Assembly (NCBI RefSeq): GCF_017115025.1
Contig: NZ_JABXKM010000073.1
Coordinates: 1-46,636 of the forward strand
Reading direction: 5' to 3'
Source: Nostoc sp. NOS(2021)
Lineage (GTDB): Bacteria > Cyanobacteriota > Cyanobacteriia > Cyanobacteriales > Nostocaceae
DNA: 46,636 nt
The position numbers and the translations under genes were made by a program. The notes below the pieces were generated by a model. The model was not told the origin of the DNA and ran no database searches. It saw only the letters and a list, made by a program, of their open reading frames with translations. Shown here piece after piece: positions 35,043 through 43,959 of the stretch. Numbering within the stretch: the first letter of the stretch is position 1; every line of letters begins with the position of its first letter.

Positions 35043-35781
35043 TTCTTTGTAGGGGTAGGTTGAGTGTACCAATCTCGGCGTTACTGAGTCAGAGTAATAT
35101 TTGCAAAGAGGCAATTCATGAATTGCCTCTATGGAAAGGGTTATAAATTGGATGTCTGCAAATTATCGAAACAGAATTCAGGAGTCAGAAGTCAGAATTC
35201 AGAATGGATTCTCTACGACTGGCGGCTGAATAAATGGGTTTAAGACCCCCACCCAATCGTAGATTTGGTGGTCTTCAAGACGCTCGCGGACTCGCTAACG
35301 CTACGCTATCAGTAGCGGGTTGAATCCCCCACTAATGGTTAGTGAGCTTGCCGAAGTATTGATTCTGACTCGAATGGCACTAAGTTAAGATACAGCCCTT
35401 GCCCTAACTGGTTAAGAGTCTCCAGGCTGGGAATCCATCTTGGGGGGCTGCCGCCTCCTCTTTCTTGACCAGAGGCAGCAGCCCTCTTTTGAATACATTC
35501 CCAGTCTTAAGACTGGGAACGAGGTGACACAAGCCTTTGGGCTTTTGTTAGTGCCATTCGATTCTAACTCCTTAATTCTGACTTCTTAATTCTTCTTCAA
35601 TTCACTTATAGCAGTTGCCAGGTAGCGGTTGACATCAGCTAATCAGAAAACACTGACACCAAGAGACTTTCAAGCCTGTTAAGAGTTCCCTATTAAGAGT
35701 TCCCTGCTATAAAATAAAAGTTGTAAATATACGATTTATCACGTCTCCAATGTATATTTTTGTGTGGCGGTAAATAGCGAA
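35043..35781. other. Repeat-rich intergenic region
   Basis: It holds a 24-bp perfect palindrome at 35107-35130 (AGAGGCAATTCA and its inverse, related to the one inside MITE B), GAATTCAGGAGTCAGAA short repeats at 35173-35205, and the 192-bp element at 35370-35561. The stretch at 35240-35350 has TAGCGGGTTGAATCCCCC-like sequence common in Nostoc intergenic DNA and no gene. Near 35680-35705 AAGAGTTCCCT is directly repeated. Confidence 0.65.
35370..35561. mobile_element. MITE family E (192 bp), possible 9-bp target duplication
   Basis: TCGAATGGCACTAA (35370-35383) and TTAGTGCCATTCGA (35548-35561) are perfect 14-bp inverted ends. If the element is taken as starting at CGAATGG, the flanks ATTCTGACT (35362-35370) and ATTCTAACT (35561-35569) match in 8 of 9 bases, a probable target-site duplication, though this motif is also a common short repeat. 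The interior carries the TTCCCAGTCT palindrome (35498-35519) and a GGCAGCAGCCC segment that are also found inside MITE A. Confidence 0.72.
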
Positions 35782-36450
35782 TTAACTCTCATTTTTTAAC
35801 ATGGCGTAGAGTCGAAACTCTAGAAGCAACGGGCAGATATGCAATTGCCATTGCACAGTTGAAACGTTCAAATCTTTAATCAGCCCAGTGCGTATATCTA
35901 GTACCCAGCCATGAACCATAGGCGCTTTTCGCTCATAGAGTACCTGACGCATGATGGAAGTTTGGTAAAGATTTTTTACTTGCGCCACAACATTGATTTC
36001 CGCCAAACGATTCAGACGTTCTTCTCTTGTTGGCAAGGCATCAATTTCTTCTTGTTTCTGTAAATACAGTTCTCGAATTGGATTTACCCAGTTATCAAGA
36101 ATTCCGATGGTTCTCCCTTCTAAAGCCGCCTTAATTCCTCCACAATCGTAGTGACCACAAACGATAATATGTTCCACCGTAAGATGTAAAATTGCGTATT
36201 CTAAAACGGCTAAAAAGTTAATATCCGTCAGAGAAACTTGATTGGCAATATTACGATGTACAAATAACTCTCCTGGTTCTGTACGGGTAAAGCTTGTTAA
36301 TGCCAGACGACTATCAGAACACCCGATGTATAGAAAAGGTGGTGTTTGTCCATTAGATAATTCTTGAAAGTAAGTTGGGTCTATAGCTAGTTTCTCGGCA
36401 ACCCAAGCCTGATTATTTCTGAATAGTTCATCAATGCTGTTATATTTCAT
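35782..36450 (-). CDS. Beta-class carbonic anhydrase
   Basis: This zinc enzyme interconverts CO2 and bicarbonate. The 222-residue protein has the complete beta-class zinc site: Cys44 in IGCSDSR (with the Asp46-Arg48 pair), His100 and Cys103 in CGHYDCGGIKAAL. ELFVHRNIANQV and the C-terminal VHGWVLDIRTGLIKDL are also family features. There is no carboxysome-targeting extension like that of CcaA and no signal peptide, so it is probably a cytosolic form. It stands alone, with a short upstream region containing a MITE-like element further out. Confidence 0.93.
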   Translation of the reverse strand: MKYNSIDELFRNNQAWVAEKLAIDPTYFQELSNGQTPPFLYIGCSDSRLALTSFTRTEPGELFVHRNIANQVSLTDINFLAVLEYAILHLTVEHIIVCGHYDCGGIKAALEGRTIGILDNWVNPIRELYLQKQEEIDALPTREERLNRLAEINVVAQVKNLYQTSIMRQVLYERKAPMVHGWVLDIRTGLIKDLNVSTVQWQLHICPLLLEFRLYAMLKNES

Positions 36451-36911
36451 CTTTCGTCAAATTCGAGAGAGAATCTCATCAATATTTTAGCTGATCTACA
36501 GTTTCCTCTAAGTCAATATGAACTTTTTCACAGCTAAAATTTTATCAAGATGACAATTGTTTTCTACAGCATTAATATAATTATTGTATAGGAATTCGAT
36601 TTGATTCCTGAACTTACTTGCGTAGGGAGGGAACAGAGAATAGGGAACTCTTAACAGCAAAGAAGGGAATAGATGTGTACCGAGTTATTTCAAAAATCAA
36701 ATACGAGTCCTATATAAATTGTAAAAAGTTAAGTCATTACGACGAATTACGAATTACTTTAAATCACACCCTAAACTGTGCATTTGAGTCAAGCAAGTGC
36801 GGCGGAAGTTTTGAGTACTGGTCTCTTCAATAGACAGAGACACTTTCTGATGGTGGTAAGCTAACTTAACAAAGATGCCAAATTTCAGGTTGAGATATTA
36901 AGTTATTAGCT
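36451..36911. other. Intergenic region upstream of the carbonic anhydrase gene
   Basis: The carbonic anhydrase promoter must lie in the first 130 bp, which are AT-rich. The rest contains MITE C copy 1 (36588-36714) and a GACGAATTACGAATTAC short repeat near 36739-36757. No gene is supported. Confidence 0.55.
36588..36714. mobile_element. MITE family C, copy 1 (127 bp)
   Basis: The left end ATAGGAATTCGATTTGATT and the inverse of the right end (ATAGGACTCGTATTTGATT) agree at most positions. TA stands at both borders. Internal sequences CTGAACTTACTTGCG, GAATAGGGAACTCTTAACAG and AAGAAGGGA are shared, in the same order and orientation, with the second copy at 41625-41750. Confidence 0.75.
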
Positions 36912-37184
36912 TCAATCGGGGGCAACAACTTTGCTATCGTGATGATGGTTGATCGACCAACGGTGATCAATAGTTACAGAGGAAAACTCGCAAATTTCTT
37001 CTAGTCGTTTTTGTTGCACGGCAGCTTTACGGAGAGTAATAATTAGCTGATTCACCTGATGCCGTAAATCGGGATTATCATTTACCGCTAACATGGTTTG
37101 TCTTTCTAAAAGTTGAAGTATAAGTTCATAGTGAATAGGTGAAGGTAGAGGAATTTGCTCCATGAAGTTTAATTTTGATTTCAT
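36912..37184 (-). CDS. Small conserved cyanobacterial protein (DUF5340-like)
   Basis: The 90-residue protein (83 if it starts at the second Met, 37163) has a conserved-looking helical core, MEQIPLPSPIHYELILQLL ERQTMLAVNDNPDLRHQVNQL IITLRKAAVQQKRLEE, and a His-rich tail, HRWSINHHHDS. I associate the core with DUF5340, a small cyanobacteria-specific family, from memory and with moderate confidence. No signal peptide or membrane helix is seen. Neither start has a clear ribosome-binding site. The function is unknown. Confidence 0.65.
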   Translation of the reverse strand: MKSKLNFMEQIPLPSPIHYELILQLLERQTMLAVNDNPDLRHQVNQLIITLRKAAVQQKRLEEICEFSSVTIDHRWSINHHHDSKVVAPD

Positions 37185-37406
37185 ATTTGGGATTTTGTAT
37201 TAGTCAGAGTTTATCTCTTGTTAATGAATTGTTACATAATAAATAACTAGTTGCTTATGGCTTTGATTTGATTAGCAATGAAGATTTGGCAAAGATATTG
37301 ATGATACTTAACGGCAAAGTGCTGCGTATCTACGCATAGTGTGCCTGATCGCCCAACAATTCTGTGTAGTTACCCTGCGCTAAGGGGCGCAGGGGAGGTA
37401 TTTATT

Positions 37407-38297
37407 TCAGAAATTCGCCGGCAAGATACGGGCGATCGCTGCGCCGGGATCTGGTTCTTTTACCAAAGATTCTCCAATGAGTACAGCAGATGCACCGGCT
37501 GTAAGTACCAAACTTAAATCATCTGGGTTGTGTAGTCCTGACTCGCTGACAACAAGGATGTTTTTCTCCTGCAATTGCCTACCCCTTGCAGCTAAAAGTT
37601 CGCAAGTAGTTTGCAGGTCAACTGAGAAATCTTCCAAATTGCGATTATTGATTCCTACTAAGGAGACCCCATCTAAGGCTAACACACGGTCAAGTTCTGC
37701 CAAGCTATGGACTTCAATCAAGGCTGCCATTTTCAGCTTGTTAGCGATTTTCAGGAAGTATCTCAAATCTTGATCGCCCAGGATAGCCGCAATCAACAAA
37801 ATAGCATCTGCACCCTGAACCCGCGCTAAGTATATCTGGTAAGCATAAATGATAAACTCTTTGCATAGTAGGGGCAAATCTACCGCCGCCCGAACCTTGG
37901 CTAAGTTGTCAAAACTACCTTGAAAGAACTTGACATCTGTCAGCACAGAAAGGCAACTAGCTTTGGCTTGCTGATAAGATAGGGCGATCGCTACTGGGTC
38001 AAAATCTGCTCGTAAAACGCCTTTACTGGGTGAAGCTTTTTTAACTTCGGCAATCAACGCTGGCTTAGTCTTACCTTGGCGCAAAGCGGCGACAAAATCA
38101 CGGGTAGGCGGCGCAGTTAGTACCTGCTTGACCAATTCCTGCAAAGGAACCTTTTCCCGCATTTGGTCATATTCTGCTTCTTTCTGCCAGACAATTTCCT
38201 CCAAGATGTTGTTTGGCGCCCCGTCAGGCACGGCAGCCTGATAACGTAACATGGATACATTAATAGCTGGGTTAGGTGAACGACGACGGATTTGCAT
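37407..38297 (-). CDS. trpC: Indole-3-glycerol-phosphate synthase
   Basis: The enzyme converts carboxyphenylaminodeoxyribulose phosphate to indole-3-glycerol phosphate in tryptophan synthesis. The 296-residue TIM barrel shows [22 protein letters not shown] (catalytic Glu and Lys), [82 protein letters not shown] and AVLIGESLV. An N-terminal extension of about 30 residues ([16 protein letters not shown]) is typical of cyanobacteria. It lies 97 bp downstream of lpd on the same strand, separated by a heptamer array and a hairpin that could reduce readthrough. Confidence 0.96.
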   Translation of the reverse strand: MQIRRRSPNPAINVSMLRYQAAVPDGAPNNILEEIVWQKEAEYDQMREKVPLQELVKQVLTAPPTRDFVAALRQGKTKPALIAEVKKASPSKGVLRADFDPVAIALSYQQAKASCLSVLTDVKFFQGSFDNLAKVRAAVDLPLLCKEFIIYAYQIYLARVQGADAILLIAAILGDQDLRYFLKIANKLKMAALIEVHSLAELDRVLALDGVSLVGINNRNLEDFSVDLQTTCELLAARGRQLQEKNILVVSESGLHNPDDLSLVLTAGASAVLIGESLVKEPDPGAAIARILPANF

Positions 38298-38299
38298 AA

Positions 38300-38382
38300 T
38301 TAGTGATTAGTCATTGGTCATTGGTCATTAGTCATTAGTCATTAGTCATTTGTCCTTGTTTATTAGCAAAGGACAAATGACT
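38300..38382. repeat. GTCATTA heptamers and a 14-bp hairpin between lpd and trpC
   Basis: Six or seven seven-base units of the GTCATTA/GTCATTG type run from about 38303 to 38348. The last unit continues into a perfect 14-bp inverted repeat, AGTCATTTGTCCTT (38344-38357) with AAGGACAAATGACT (38369-38382), loop 11. ACAAATGACTAAGG is repeated once more just beyond. The hairpin lies in the lpd-trpC mRNA and may act as a processing site or partial terminator. Confidence 0.85.
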
Positions 38383-38394
38383 AAGGACAAATGA

Positions 38395-39825
38395 CTAAAT
38401 GGCGATCGCTCGTTTATAAGCTTCGTCCAAGACTTCCGAAAGTGTCGGGTGGGCGTGAACTAGATGTGCCAAGCTTTGCACAGATTGACGGTTTGCGATC
38501 GCGGCTGACGCTTCATGAATTAAGTCTGAGGCGTGCAGTCCGAAAATGTGAACGCCCAAGACTTCTCCTGTGTCTTTGCGATATATCACCTTGGCAATCC
38601 CGTCGGCTTCATTTTCTGCCAACGCTTTGGAATTCCCTTTGAAGTAACTCTTACTGGTGGCGACTTCAAACCCTTCGGTTTGTCCCAACTCCTTGGCTGC
38701 TGTTTCTGTTAAGCCCACATAGCTGATTTCTGGGTGGGTAAACGCCGCTGCGGGGATGCTGCGATAGTCTACTATTCTTTCCCTCCCAACTATATTTTCT
38801 ACGGCGATGATGCCTTGAGCAGAAGCCGCATGTGCCAACATCATCTTTCCATTAGCGTCACCAATTGCCCACAAATGTGGCACTACTTCACCGGCTGACA
38901 GCACTGCCATGCGATCGTCAACTGGGATAAAATTCCGCCGATCAACTTCCACACCCACAGACTCTAAACCGAGATTTTTGGTCGCCGGGATGCGTCCCGT
39001 AGCCACCAAGCAAGCATCTACTTCGATGACATCTACATCTTCTTTGGTTTTGAAATCTGCTAACTCAATCACCACAGGTGAACCGGGAATGACTTTTTTG
39101 GCGTATATCCCCACTTTGGTTTCAATATCGCGGGGAGTAATCAGTACCCGTTCGGCAAGTTTGGCAATATCGCGGTCAAATCCTGGCATTAGCTGATCTA
39201 GGGCTTCAATCATGGTGATTTCACAACCCAAAGCTGAGTAAATATCAGAAAATTCTAAGCCGATGTAACCACTGCCAATAATCGCTACCCAGTCTGGTAG
39301 CGACTCCAACTTCACACCTTGATCGCTAGTAAAGACAGTTTTGCCGTCTACTTCAATGCCTGGAGGCACAAAAGGAATTGAACCAGGGGAAAGGATGATG
39401 TCTTTGGCTGTGATGGTTTTTTCACCACCGTCTCCGGTAATAGAGACTTTTTGCGCCCCAGCGATTTTTCCCCAACCCCTAATGATATCGACTTTTAGAC
39501 GTTTGAGGCTGTTGGTTAAGTCGCCTTGAATTTTCGATACGAGATTGGTAGCATGATTGGCGATCGCTTGGCGATCGAATTCCACGCTACCAATTTGAAT
39601 TCCTAGTGACTTGAGATGGTGGGCATTGCGTAACTCCCGCACACGTCCAGATGCTGCCAGCAGCGCCTTAGAAGGAATACAGCCCCGATTAACACAGGTT
39701 CCTCCCATATCAGCCGCTTCAATAATCGCTGTTTTCAGACCGCAACTTACGGCGTGTAAGGCTGCGCCATGTCCGCCTACACCAGCGCCGATAATTACTA
39801 AATCGTAATCAAATCCTTGACTCAC
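38395..39825 (-). CDS. lpd: Dihydrolipoyl dehydrogenase (E3)
   Basis: This FAD enzyme reoxidises the lipoyl groups of 2-oxoacid dehydrogenase complexes and the glycine cleavage system, passing electrons to NAD. The 476-residue protein has the FAD motif [18 protein letters not shown], the redox-active disulfide [16 protein letters not shown], the NAD-binding [17 protein letters not shown], the second FAD motif [15 protein letters not shown] and the C-terminal catalytic [13 protein letters not shown]. All are intact. It is the first gene of a probable lpd-trpC transcript; no 2-oxoacid dehydrogenase genes adjoin it. Confidence 0.95.
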   Translation of the reverse strand: MSQGFDYDLVIIGAGVGGHGAALHAVSCGLKTAIIEAADMGGTCVNRGCIPSKALLAASGRVRELRNAHHLKSLGIQIGSVEFDRQAIANHATNLVSKIQGDLTNSLKRLKVDIIRGWGKIAGAQKVSITGDGGEKTITAKDIILSPGSIPFVPPGIEVDGKTVFTSDQGVKLESLPDWVAIIGSGYIGLEFSDIYSALGCEITMIEALDQLMPGFDRDIAKLAERVLITPRDIETKVGIYAKKVIPGSPVVIELADFKTKEDVDVIEVDACLVATGRIPATKNLGLESVGVEVDRRNFIPVDDRMAVLSAGEVVPHLWAIGDANGKMMLAHAASAQGIIAVENIVGRERIVDYRSIPAAAFTHPEISYVGLTETAAKELGQTEGFEVATSKSYFKGNSKALAENEADGIAKVIYRKDTGEVLGVHIFGLHASDLIHEASAAIANRQSVQSLAHLVHAHPTLSEVLDEAYKRAIAI

Positions 39826-40313
39826 GTTAGTTTCCCCGTGTGCTTCGCCTATTTATTCTCAACTTGACCGACAATCAACGCAACCCCTTTAAGGTTCCGG
39901 TGTTGCTAACTCAAATTATGATTCATGCGCTTTTGGCGAAAAGATGGATGTTTTCAGTAATTATAGTCAAATCTATATACTTATTTTTTTTATACTTCCA
40001 AGAGAGAGTGGGGAGTGCTTTCAGGGGTAGGTATTTAGGTTTCCGAGAAATAATTGAGAACATTCCCAACTATTGAACGTAGTTTAAAGGTTTCAGACAA
40101 TCATTTTGGTTCTAAAACCCAAAAAATTGGTATTATCTGAAAACCTACCCATGAGAGCTGTTAATTCGCCACCAATATCATTAATGTTCCCAGTTTTCAT
40201 CTATCTAGATTTTAACTGGCTGCTCCTCATTTGCTATTCAAAACCCTAGCCTTCAAGAATCCAGTAACTGACAAGCTTAAGCATTACTCAAATGCTTATC
40301 ACTACGAAAATCA
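39826..40313. other. Intergenic region upstream of lpd
   Basis: It should contain the lpd promoter and the end of the epimerase transcript. The clearest structure is an imperfect palindrome at 40089-40145 (GGTTTCAGA against TCTGAAAACC around an AT-rich centre), of unknown role. No gene is supported. Confidence 0.5.
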
Positions 40314-41267
40314 CTAGAGTGAATACAACGACTTAATCCACTGCCATTCCTGTGTCAAACCCTCTCTCAGGGAGACTTGCGGCTGATATCCCAGAATTTT
40401 CTGCGCTTTAGATACATCAGCAGCAGTGTGGCGGGCATCTCCCATCGCCTTTTCTATGTGGTTTCTTTTGATTGGTTTGCCGACAATTTCTTCAATCGTA
40501 TCCAAGACTTCTGCTAAAACTACTCTGCTACCGCCACCGATATTAAAGATTTCTCCCACAGCTTGGGGTGCGGTGGCGGCGGCTAAATTGGCGGCGATGA
40601 TATCACTAACAAACGTAAACTCCCGCGTTTGCTGGCCATCGCCGTAAATAGGAATCGCCTCATCTTGCAAAATGGATCTAAAGAACTTATTAAATGCCAT
40701 ATCTGGGCGCTGTTTGGGGCCATAAACTGTGAAATAGCGCAATGTCACACAGGGCACGCCAAAGTTTTTGTGATACAGTTCACACAAAAACTCCGCTGCT
40801 AGCTTCGTAATGCCGTAAGGAGAAACTGGTTGAGGACAAATTCCCTCGTGGGTAGGTAATGTTTCTGCATCACCATATACACTCGATGAAGAGGCAAACA
40901 CTAACCTTTTCAGGTGTTTAGCATCCTTAGCTGCTTCCAGCAAAACTTGTGTAGCGTTAATATTTCGTTCTGTATAACCTCGGAAAGCTTTACCCCAACT
41001 TGCTCTCACACCTGCTTGTGCCGCTTGATGGTAAACTACATCAACATCTTTTAGGAGTTTCTGCCAATCTAAAAACTGCATATCTCCTTCAATTAATGTA
41101 AAGCCAGGTGACTGATGTAAGTGTGCAACATTCTTATGCTTTAACATCGGATCGTAGTAATCATTGAATTCATCAATCCCGATCACTTCTTCTCCTTGTC
41201 GCAGCAATGTTTCTGCAAGATGAGAACCAATAAAGCCAGCGGCTCCAGTAACAATAATTTTAGTCAT
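40314..41267 (-). CDS. NAD-dependent sugar-nucleotide epimerase (extended SDR)
   Basis: The 317-residue protein is an extended SDR with the NAD motif VTGAAGFIGSHLAETLL, VVYHQAAQAGVRASW, FASSSSVYGDAE (Ser of the catalytic triad), YGITK (YxxxK) and LRYFTVYGPKQRPDMAFNKF. The YGPxQRPDMA pattern is typical of UDP-glucuronate or UDP-glucose 4-epimerases acting in cell-wall or exopolysaccharide precursor synthesis. The exact substrate cannot be set by reading; a UDP-glucuronate 4-epimerase is the best guess. No glycosyltransferase genes adjoin it. Confidence 0.88.
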   Translation of the reverse strand: MTKIIVTGAAGFIGSHLAETLLRQGEEVIGIDEFNDYYDPMLKHKNVAHLHQSPGFTLIEGDMQFLDWQKLLKDVDVVYHQAAQAGVRASWGKAFRGYTERNINATQVLLEAAKDAKHLKRLVFASSSSVYGDAETLPTHEGICPQPVSPYGITKLAAEFLCELYHKNFGVPCVTLRYFTVYGPKQRPDMAFNKFFRSILQDEAIPIYGDGQQTREFTFVSDIIAANLAAATAPQAVGEIFNIGGGSRVVLAEVLDTIEEIVGKPIKRNHIEKAMGDARHTAADVSKAQKILGYQPQVSLREGLTQEWQWIKSLYSL

Positions 41268-41458
41268 GTTCCCTATTGTTTGATATTTTCATTAATCTGC
41301 ATATTCACAGGTTAATACTTGTAATCAATGATCGTCATTACTGAAGATGATTTTTTTAGTCAATTATTTCAATTCTGACAAAAATCATCATAAATACTTA
41401 AACATTGTACCTATATTGGAACAAGGTCAGTATATTTATTGAATTATTGCTATTAATC

Positions 41459-41550
41459 AGGACTTACGCAACAATAACGTAATTTCGTCATTGCGACCGA
41501 AGGGAAGCAATCGCAAAGCCTTATTTTTTCGTCGTAAGTGCGTAAGTCCT
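41459..41550. mobile_element. MITE family B, copy 2 (92 bp) with 7-bp target duplication
   Basis: AGGACTTACGCA at the left and TGCGTAAGTCCT at the right are perfect 12-bp inverted ends. ATTAATC (41452-41458) and ATTAATA (41551-41557) flank the element, a target-site duplication with one mismatch. Length (92 bp) and ends equal those of copy 1 at 29246-29337, but the interior is different (GTCATTGCGACCGAAGGGAAG). Confidence 0.85.
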
Positions 41551-41624
41551 ATTAATAACATTTATAATTGGCCTAATTCACTAAGTTGGATTTTAAGAAT
41601 AAATACAGTATAAATTCAATAGCT

Positions 41625-41750
41625 ATAGAAATCCGGTTTGATTCCTGAATTTACTTGCGTGGGCAGGAAACTCTTAATAGGGAACTATTAACAGGAAAGA
41701 AGGGATAGATCGGTACTGAGTCTTGTTCAAAAATCAAATAGGAGTCCTAT
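41625..41750. mobile_element. MITE family C, copy 2 (126 bp)
   Basis: The ends are ATAGAAATCCGGTTTGATT and the inverse of AATCAAATAGGAGTCCTAT. The internal order CTGAATTTACTTGCG, AACTCTTAATAGGGAAC, AACAGGAAAGAAGGGATAGAT matches copy 1 at 36588-36714 with small differences, in the same orientation. TA stands at the right border and AT-rich sequence at the left. Confidence 0.75.
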
Positions 41751-41887
41751 ATATTTCTTATTGCCCCCTGCTTATCAGCTTTTTTAGTCATGAGGGGGCT
41801 TGCAAAAGTGTGAGAATTGATGAAAAAATTGATCCGCGAGAGCCGAATCGGGCATTCTCGTTTCGCAAGGGACGCACGAGGAAATCA

Positions 41888-43189
41888 GTGAAAGTTTTAG
41901 TTGTAGGTAATGGGGGGCGCGAACACGCTCTGGCATGGAAACTGTTGCAATCTAAGCAAATTGAGCAAGTTATCTGTGTACCAGGGAATGGGGGTACAGC
42001 AAGTATGGAACGTTGCCAGAACTTGGCTCTAGCAGTAGATGATTTTGAGGGCATGAGCCGATATGCTTTAGAACATGGCATAACTCTGGTGATAGTTGGG
42101 CCAGAAGTCCCCTTGGCGAAGGGAATCACAGATTATCTCCAAGACAAAGGATTGATGGTATTTGGCCCAGTCAGAGCGGGAGCGCAAATTGAGGCGAGTA
42201 AAGCTTGGGCAAAAGCCCTGATGCAAGAAGCAGGGATTCCGACGGCACGGGCTGCGGTATTTACGGAGGCAGTAGCAGCAAAATCTTACGTAAAATCACA
42301 GGGAGCGCCAATTGTTGTCAAAGCTGATGGCTTGGCGGCTGGTAAGGGTGTAACGGTGGCTGAAACAGTTGAACAGGCAGAAAGTGCCGTTGATGCGATT
42401 TTTCAGGGGCAGTTTGGCAGTGCTGGTGAATTTGTCGTCATTGAAGAATGTTTAATTGGGCAAGAGGTGTCAGTTTTAGCGTTAACGGATGGGTTGACAA
42501 TTCGACCCTTGCTGCCAGCTCAAGACCATAAGCGGATTGGTGAGGGCGATACAGGGGAAAATACTGGTGGGATGGGAGCATACAGCCCAGCACCCATCGC
42601 TACGCCAGAGTTGATGGCACGCATTCAAACAGAAGTCTTAGAAAGAGCGATCGCCACTTTACGAGCTAAAGGCATTGACTACCGAGGCGTGCTGTATGCT
42701 GGGTTAATGATTGCACCCGATGGCGACTTCAAAGTTTTAGAATTTAACTGTCGCTTCGGCGATCCAGAAACCCAGGTGATTTTGCCACTGTTAGCAACAC
42801 CCCTAGAAGAGTTGCTTCTAGCCTGTGTACAGCAGCGCTTAAGTCAATTGCCGCCCATTGCTTGGAAAGGGGGAGCATCTGCCACTGTCGTTGCAGCTTC
42901 AGGTGGTTATCCAGGAGAATATGAGAAAGGCCAGGTGATTACTGGCATTGGCGAGGCAGAGGCAACAGGAGCAACTGTATTTCATGCAGGTACGAAGTTG
43001 AACGAGCAACAAGAAGTAGTGACAGATGGGGGTCGAGTATTAAATGTGACTGGAATTGGAGAAAATTTTGAGCAAGCGATCGCCCAAGCCTACGCAGGTA
43101 TCAAATATATTCGGTTTGAGGGAATATATTACCGGAGAGATATTGGTCATCGAGTGGTGAGTGTGAAGCATGGGGAGCAAACTCTATAA
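41888..43189 (+). CDS. purD: Phosphoribosylamine-glycine ligase
   Basis: PurD joins glycine to phosphoribosylamine with ATP, the second step of purine synthesis. From GTG 41888 the protein is 433 residues and starts VKVLVVGNGGREHALAWKL, the canonical N-terminus. It also shows GPEVPLAKGITDYL, IVVKADGLAAGKGVTVA (ATP-grasp), LLPAQDHKRIGEGDTGENTGGMGAYSPAP, VLEFNCRFGDPETQ and the end FEGIYYRRDIGHRV. A GAGGAAA lies just before GTG 41888; the longer open frame back to 41723 is not part of the family. The gene ends 11 bp before a truncated xisH. Confidence 0.95.
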   Translation: MKVLVVGNGGREHALAWKLLQSKQIEQVICVPGNGGTASMERCQNLALAVDDFEGMSRYALEHGITLVIVGPEVPLAKGITDYLQDKGLMVFGPVRAGAQIEASKAWAKALMQEAGIPTARAAVFTEAVAAKSYVKSQGAPIVVKADGLAAGKGVTVAETVEQAESAVDAIFQGQFGSAGEFVVIEECLIGQEVSVLALTDGLTIRPLLPAQDHKRIGEGDTGENTGGMGAYSPAPIATPELMARIQTEVLERAIATLRAKGIDYRGVLYAGLMIAPDGDFKVLEFNCRFGDPETQVILPLLATPLEELLLACVQQRLSQLPPIAWKGGASATVVAASGGYPGEYEKGQVITGIGEAEATGATVFHAGTKLNEQQEVVTDGGRVLNVTGIGENFEQAIAQAYAGIKYIRFEGIYYRRDIGHRVVSVKHGEQTL

Positions 43190-43200
43190 GCGATCGCGTT

Positions 43201-43407
43201 TTGAAAGAGACTCTCGGTCAGTACGACATCTACCGTTATCTTCTAGAGGAAACAGCGACAGACCGTAAACTTTACGTTGCTGTCGGTGCGATCGCTTATC
43301 AAAGCTTTTTCAACCAGGATGTGATTCAACTCATCCTGCACAAACATCAACTTCCACTCATTGTCGTCGATACAGATACAGAGGAGATCACACAATGGAT
43401 AAATTAA
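43201..43407 (+). pseudogene. xisH: 5'-truncated xisH
   Basis: The frame gives 68 residues (KETLGQYDIYRYLLEETATDRKLYVAVGAIAYQSFF, then DVIQLILHKHQLPLIVVDTDTEEITQWIN). This matches only the C-terminal half of XisH, from about the residue after SEFHT in the intact copy. The nuclease-like core with its acidic residues is missing. The homology begins beside a HIP1 octamer (GCGATCGC, 43190-43197) immediately after the purD stop, so the 5' half seems to have been lost at that junction. The frame opens with TTG and has no obvious ribosome-binding site, but its end still overlaps xisI by 13 bp. Confidence 0.8.
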
Positions 43408-43739
43408 CTGAGTATCCTAAAATAATCAAGCGTATCCTGACAGAGTATGTAGAACTATGTAACCATCGTCCTAACCGAGACATCGAAACATTCTTGATTA
43501 TGGATGAGCCAAAGGGTCACTATATTTGGATGAACCTTGGTTGGCAAAATGGCGAACGCATTACTGGTATGACCGTCTACGTTCGGATTCGAGATCGCAA
43601 ATTCTGGATTGAGGAAGATTGGACTGAAGATGGGATCGCAACTGACCTAGTTCGTGCAGGTGTTGCCAATGAAGATATAGTGTTGGCATTCCATGAGCCT
43701 AAGATGCGGCAGTACACAGATTTTGCAGTAGCATCGTAG
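43395..43739 (+). CDS. xisI: XisI-like protein following the truncated xisH
   Basis: This is a 114-residue XisI-family protein with YPKIIKRILTEYVEL, GHYIWMNLGWQNGERITGMTVYVRI, RKFWIEEDWTEDGIATDLVRAGVANEDIVLAF and RQYTDFAVAS. It is the most divergent of the four copies. The gene is complete and preceded by a GAGGAG-like site, so it may still be expressed despite loss of the 5' half of its xisH. It lies between purD and nblS. Confidence 0.9.
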   Translation: MDKLTEYPKIIKRILTEYVELCNHRPNRDIETFLIMDEPKGHYIWMNLGWQNGERITGMTVYVRIRDRKFWIEEDWTEDGIATDLVRAGVANEDIVLAFHEPKMRQYTDFAVAS

Positions 43740-43959
43740 CTCTGGCGTTTTCTGACAATCCGGTGCGGCGGACGGTAGGAATATCTTGGTACTGAGTTCA
43801 AATTTAGTAGCCGCCGCTAACCTGAGCCGGACAACTAGCTCAAAATTTGAAAGCCCTGCATTCCTCCATTCTCAATGCCCCTAACATATTTGTCAAATTA
43901 ACTGTTAATTTTTAAGTTGTTGGGCTTTATAACAAAGACTACTAACAACTTTATTTAAG

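Larger units (their letters stand above)
41268..41887. other. Intergenic region upstream of purD with two MITEs
   Basis: It contains MITE B copy 2 (41459-41550), MITE C copy 2 (41625-41750) and a 7-bp GC-rich stem GCCCCCT/AGGGGGC at 41763-41769/41793-41799. The reading frame of purD is open back to 41723, but that stretch begins inside MITE C and is not typical PurD sequence, so I treat it as untranslated. Confidence 0.65.

Noticed and set aside
35300..35345. tRNA-like sequence GGGTTGAATCCCCC
   Set aside because: Resembles a T-arm but lacks the GTTC core and any acceptor, D or anticodon arms. The CTTGAACCC at about 15630 was rejected on the same grounds.
36618..36833. 71-codon ORF downstream of the carbonic anhydrase promoter region
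   Set aside because: Largely made of MITE C sequence; no start signal.
41723..41887. Longer N-terminus for PurD
   Set aside because: The extension begins inside MITE C and has no PurD similarity; GTG 41888 has a ribosome-binding site and gives the canonical N-terminus.
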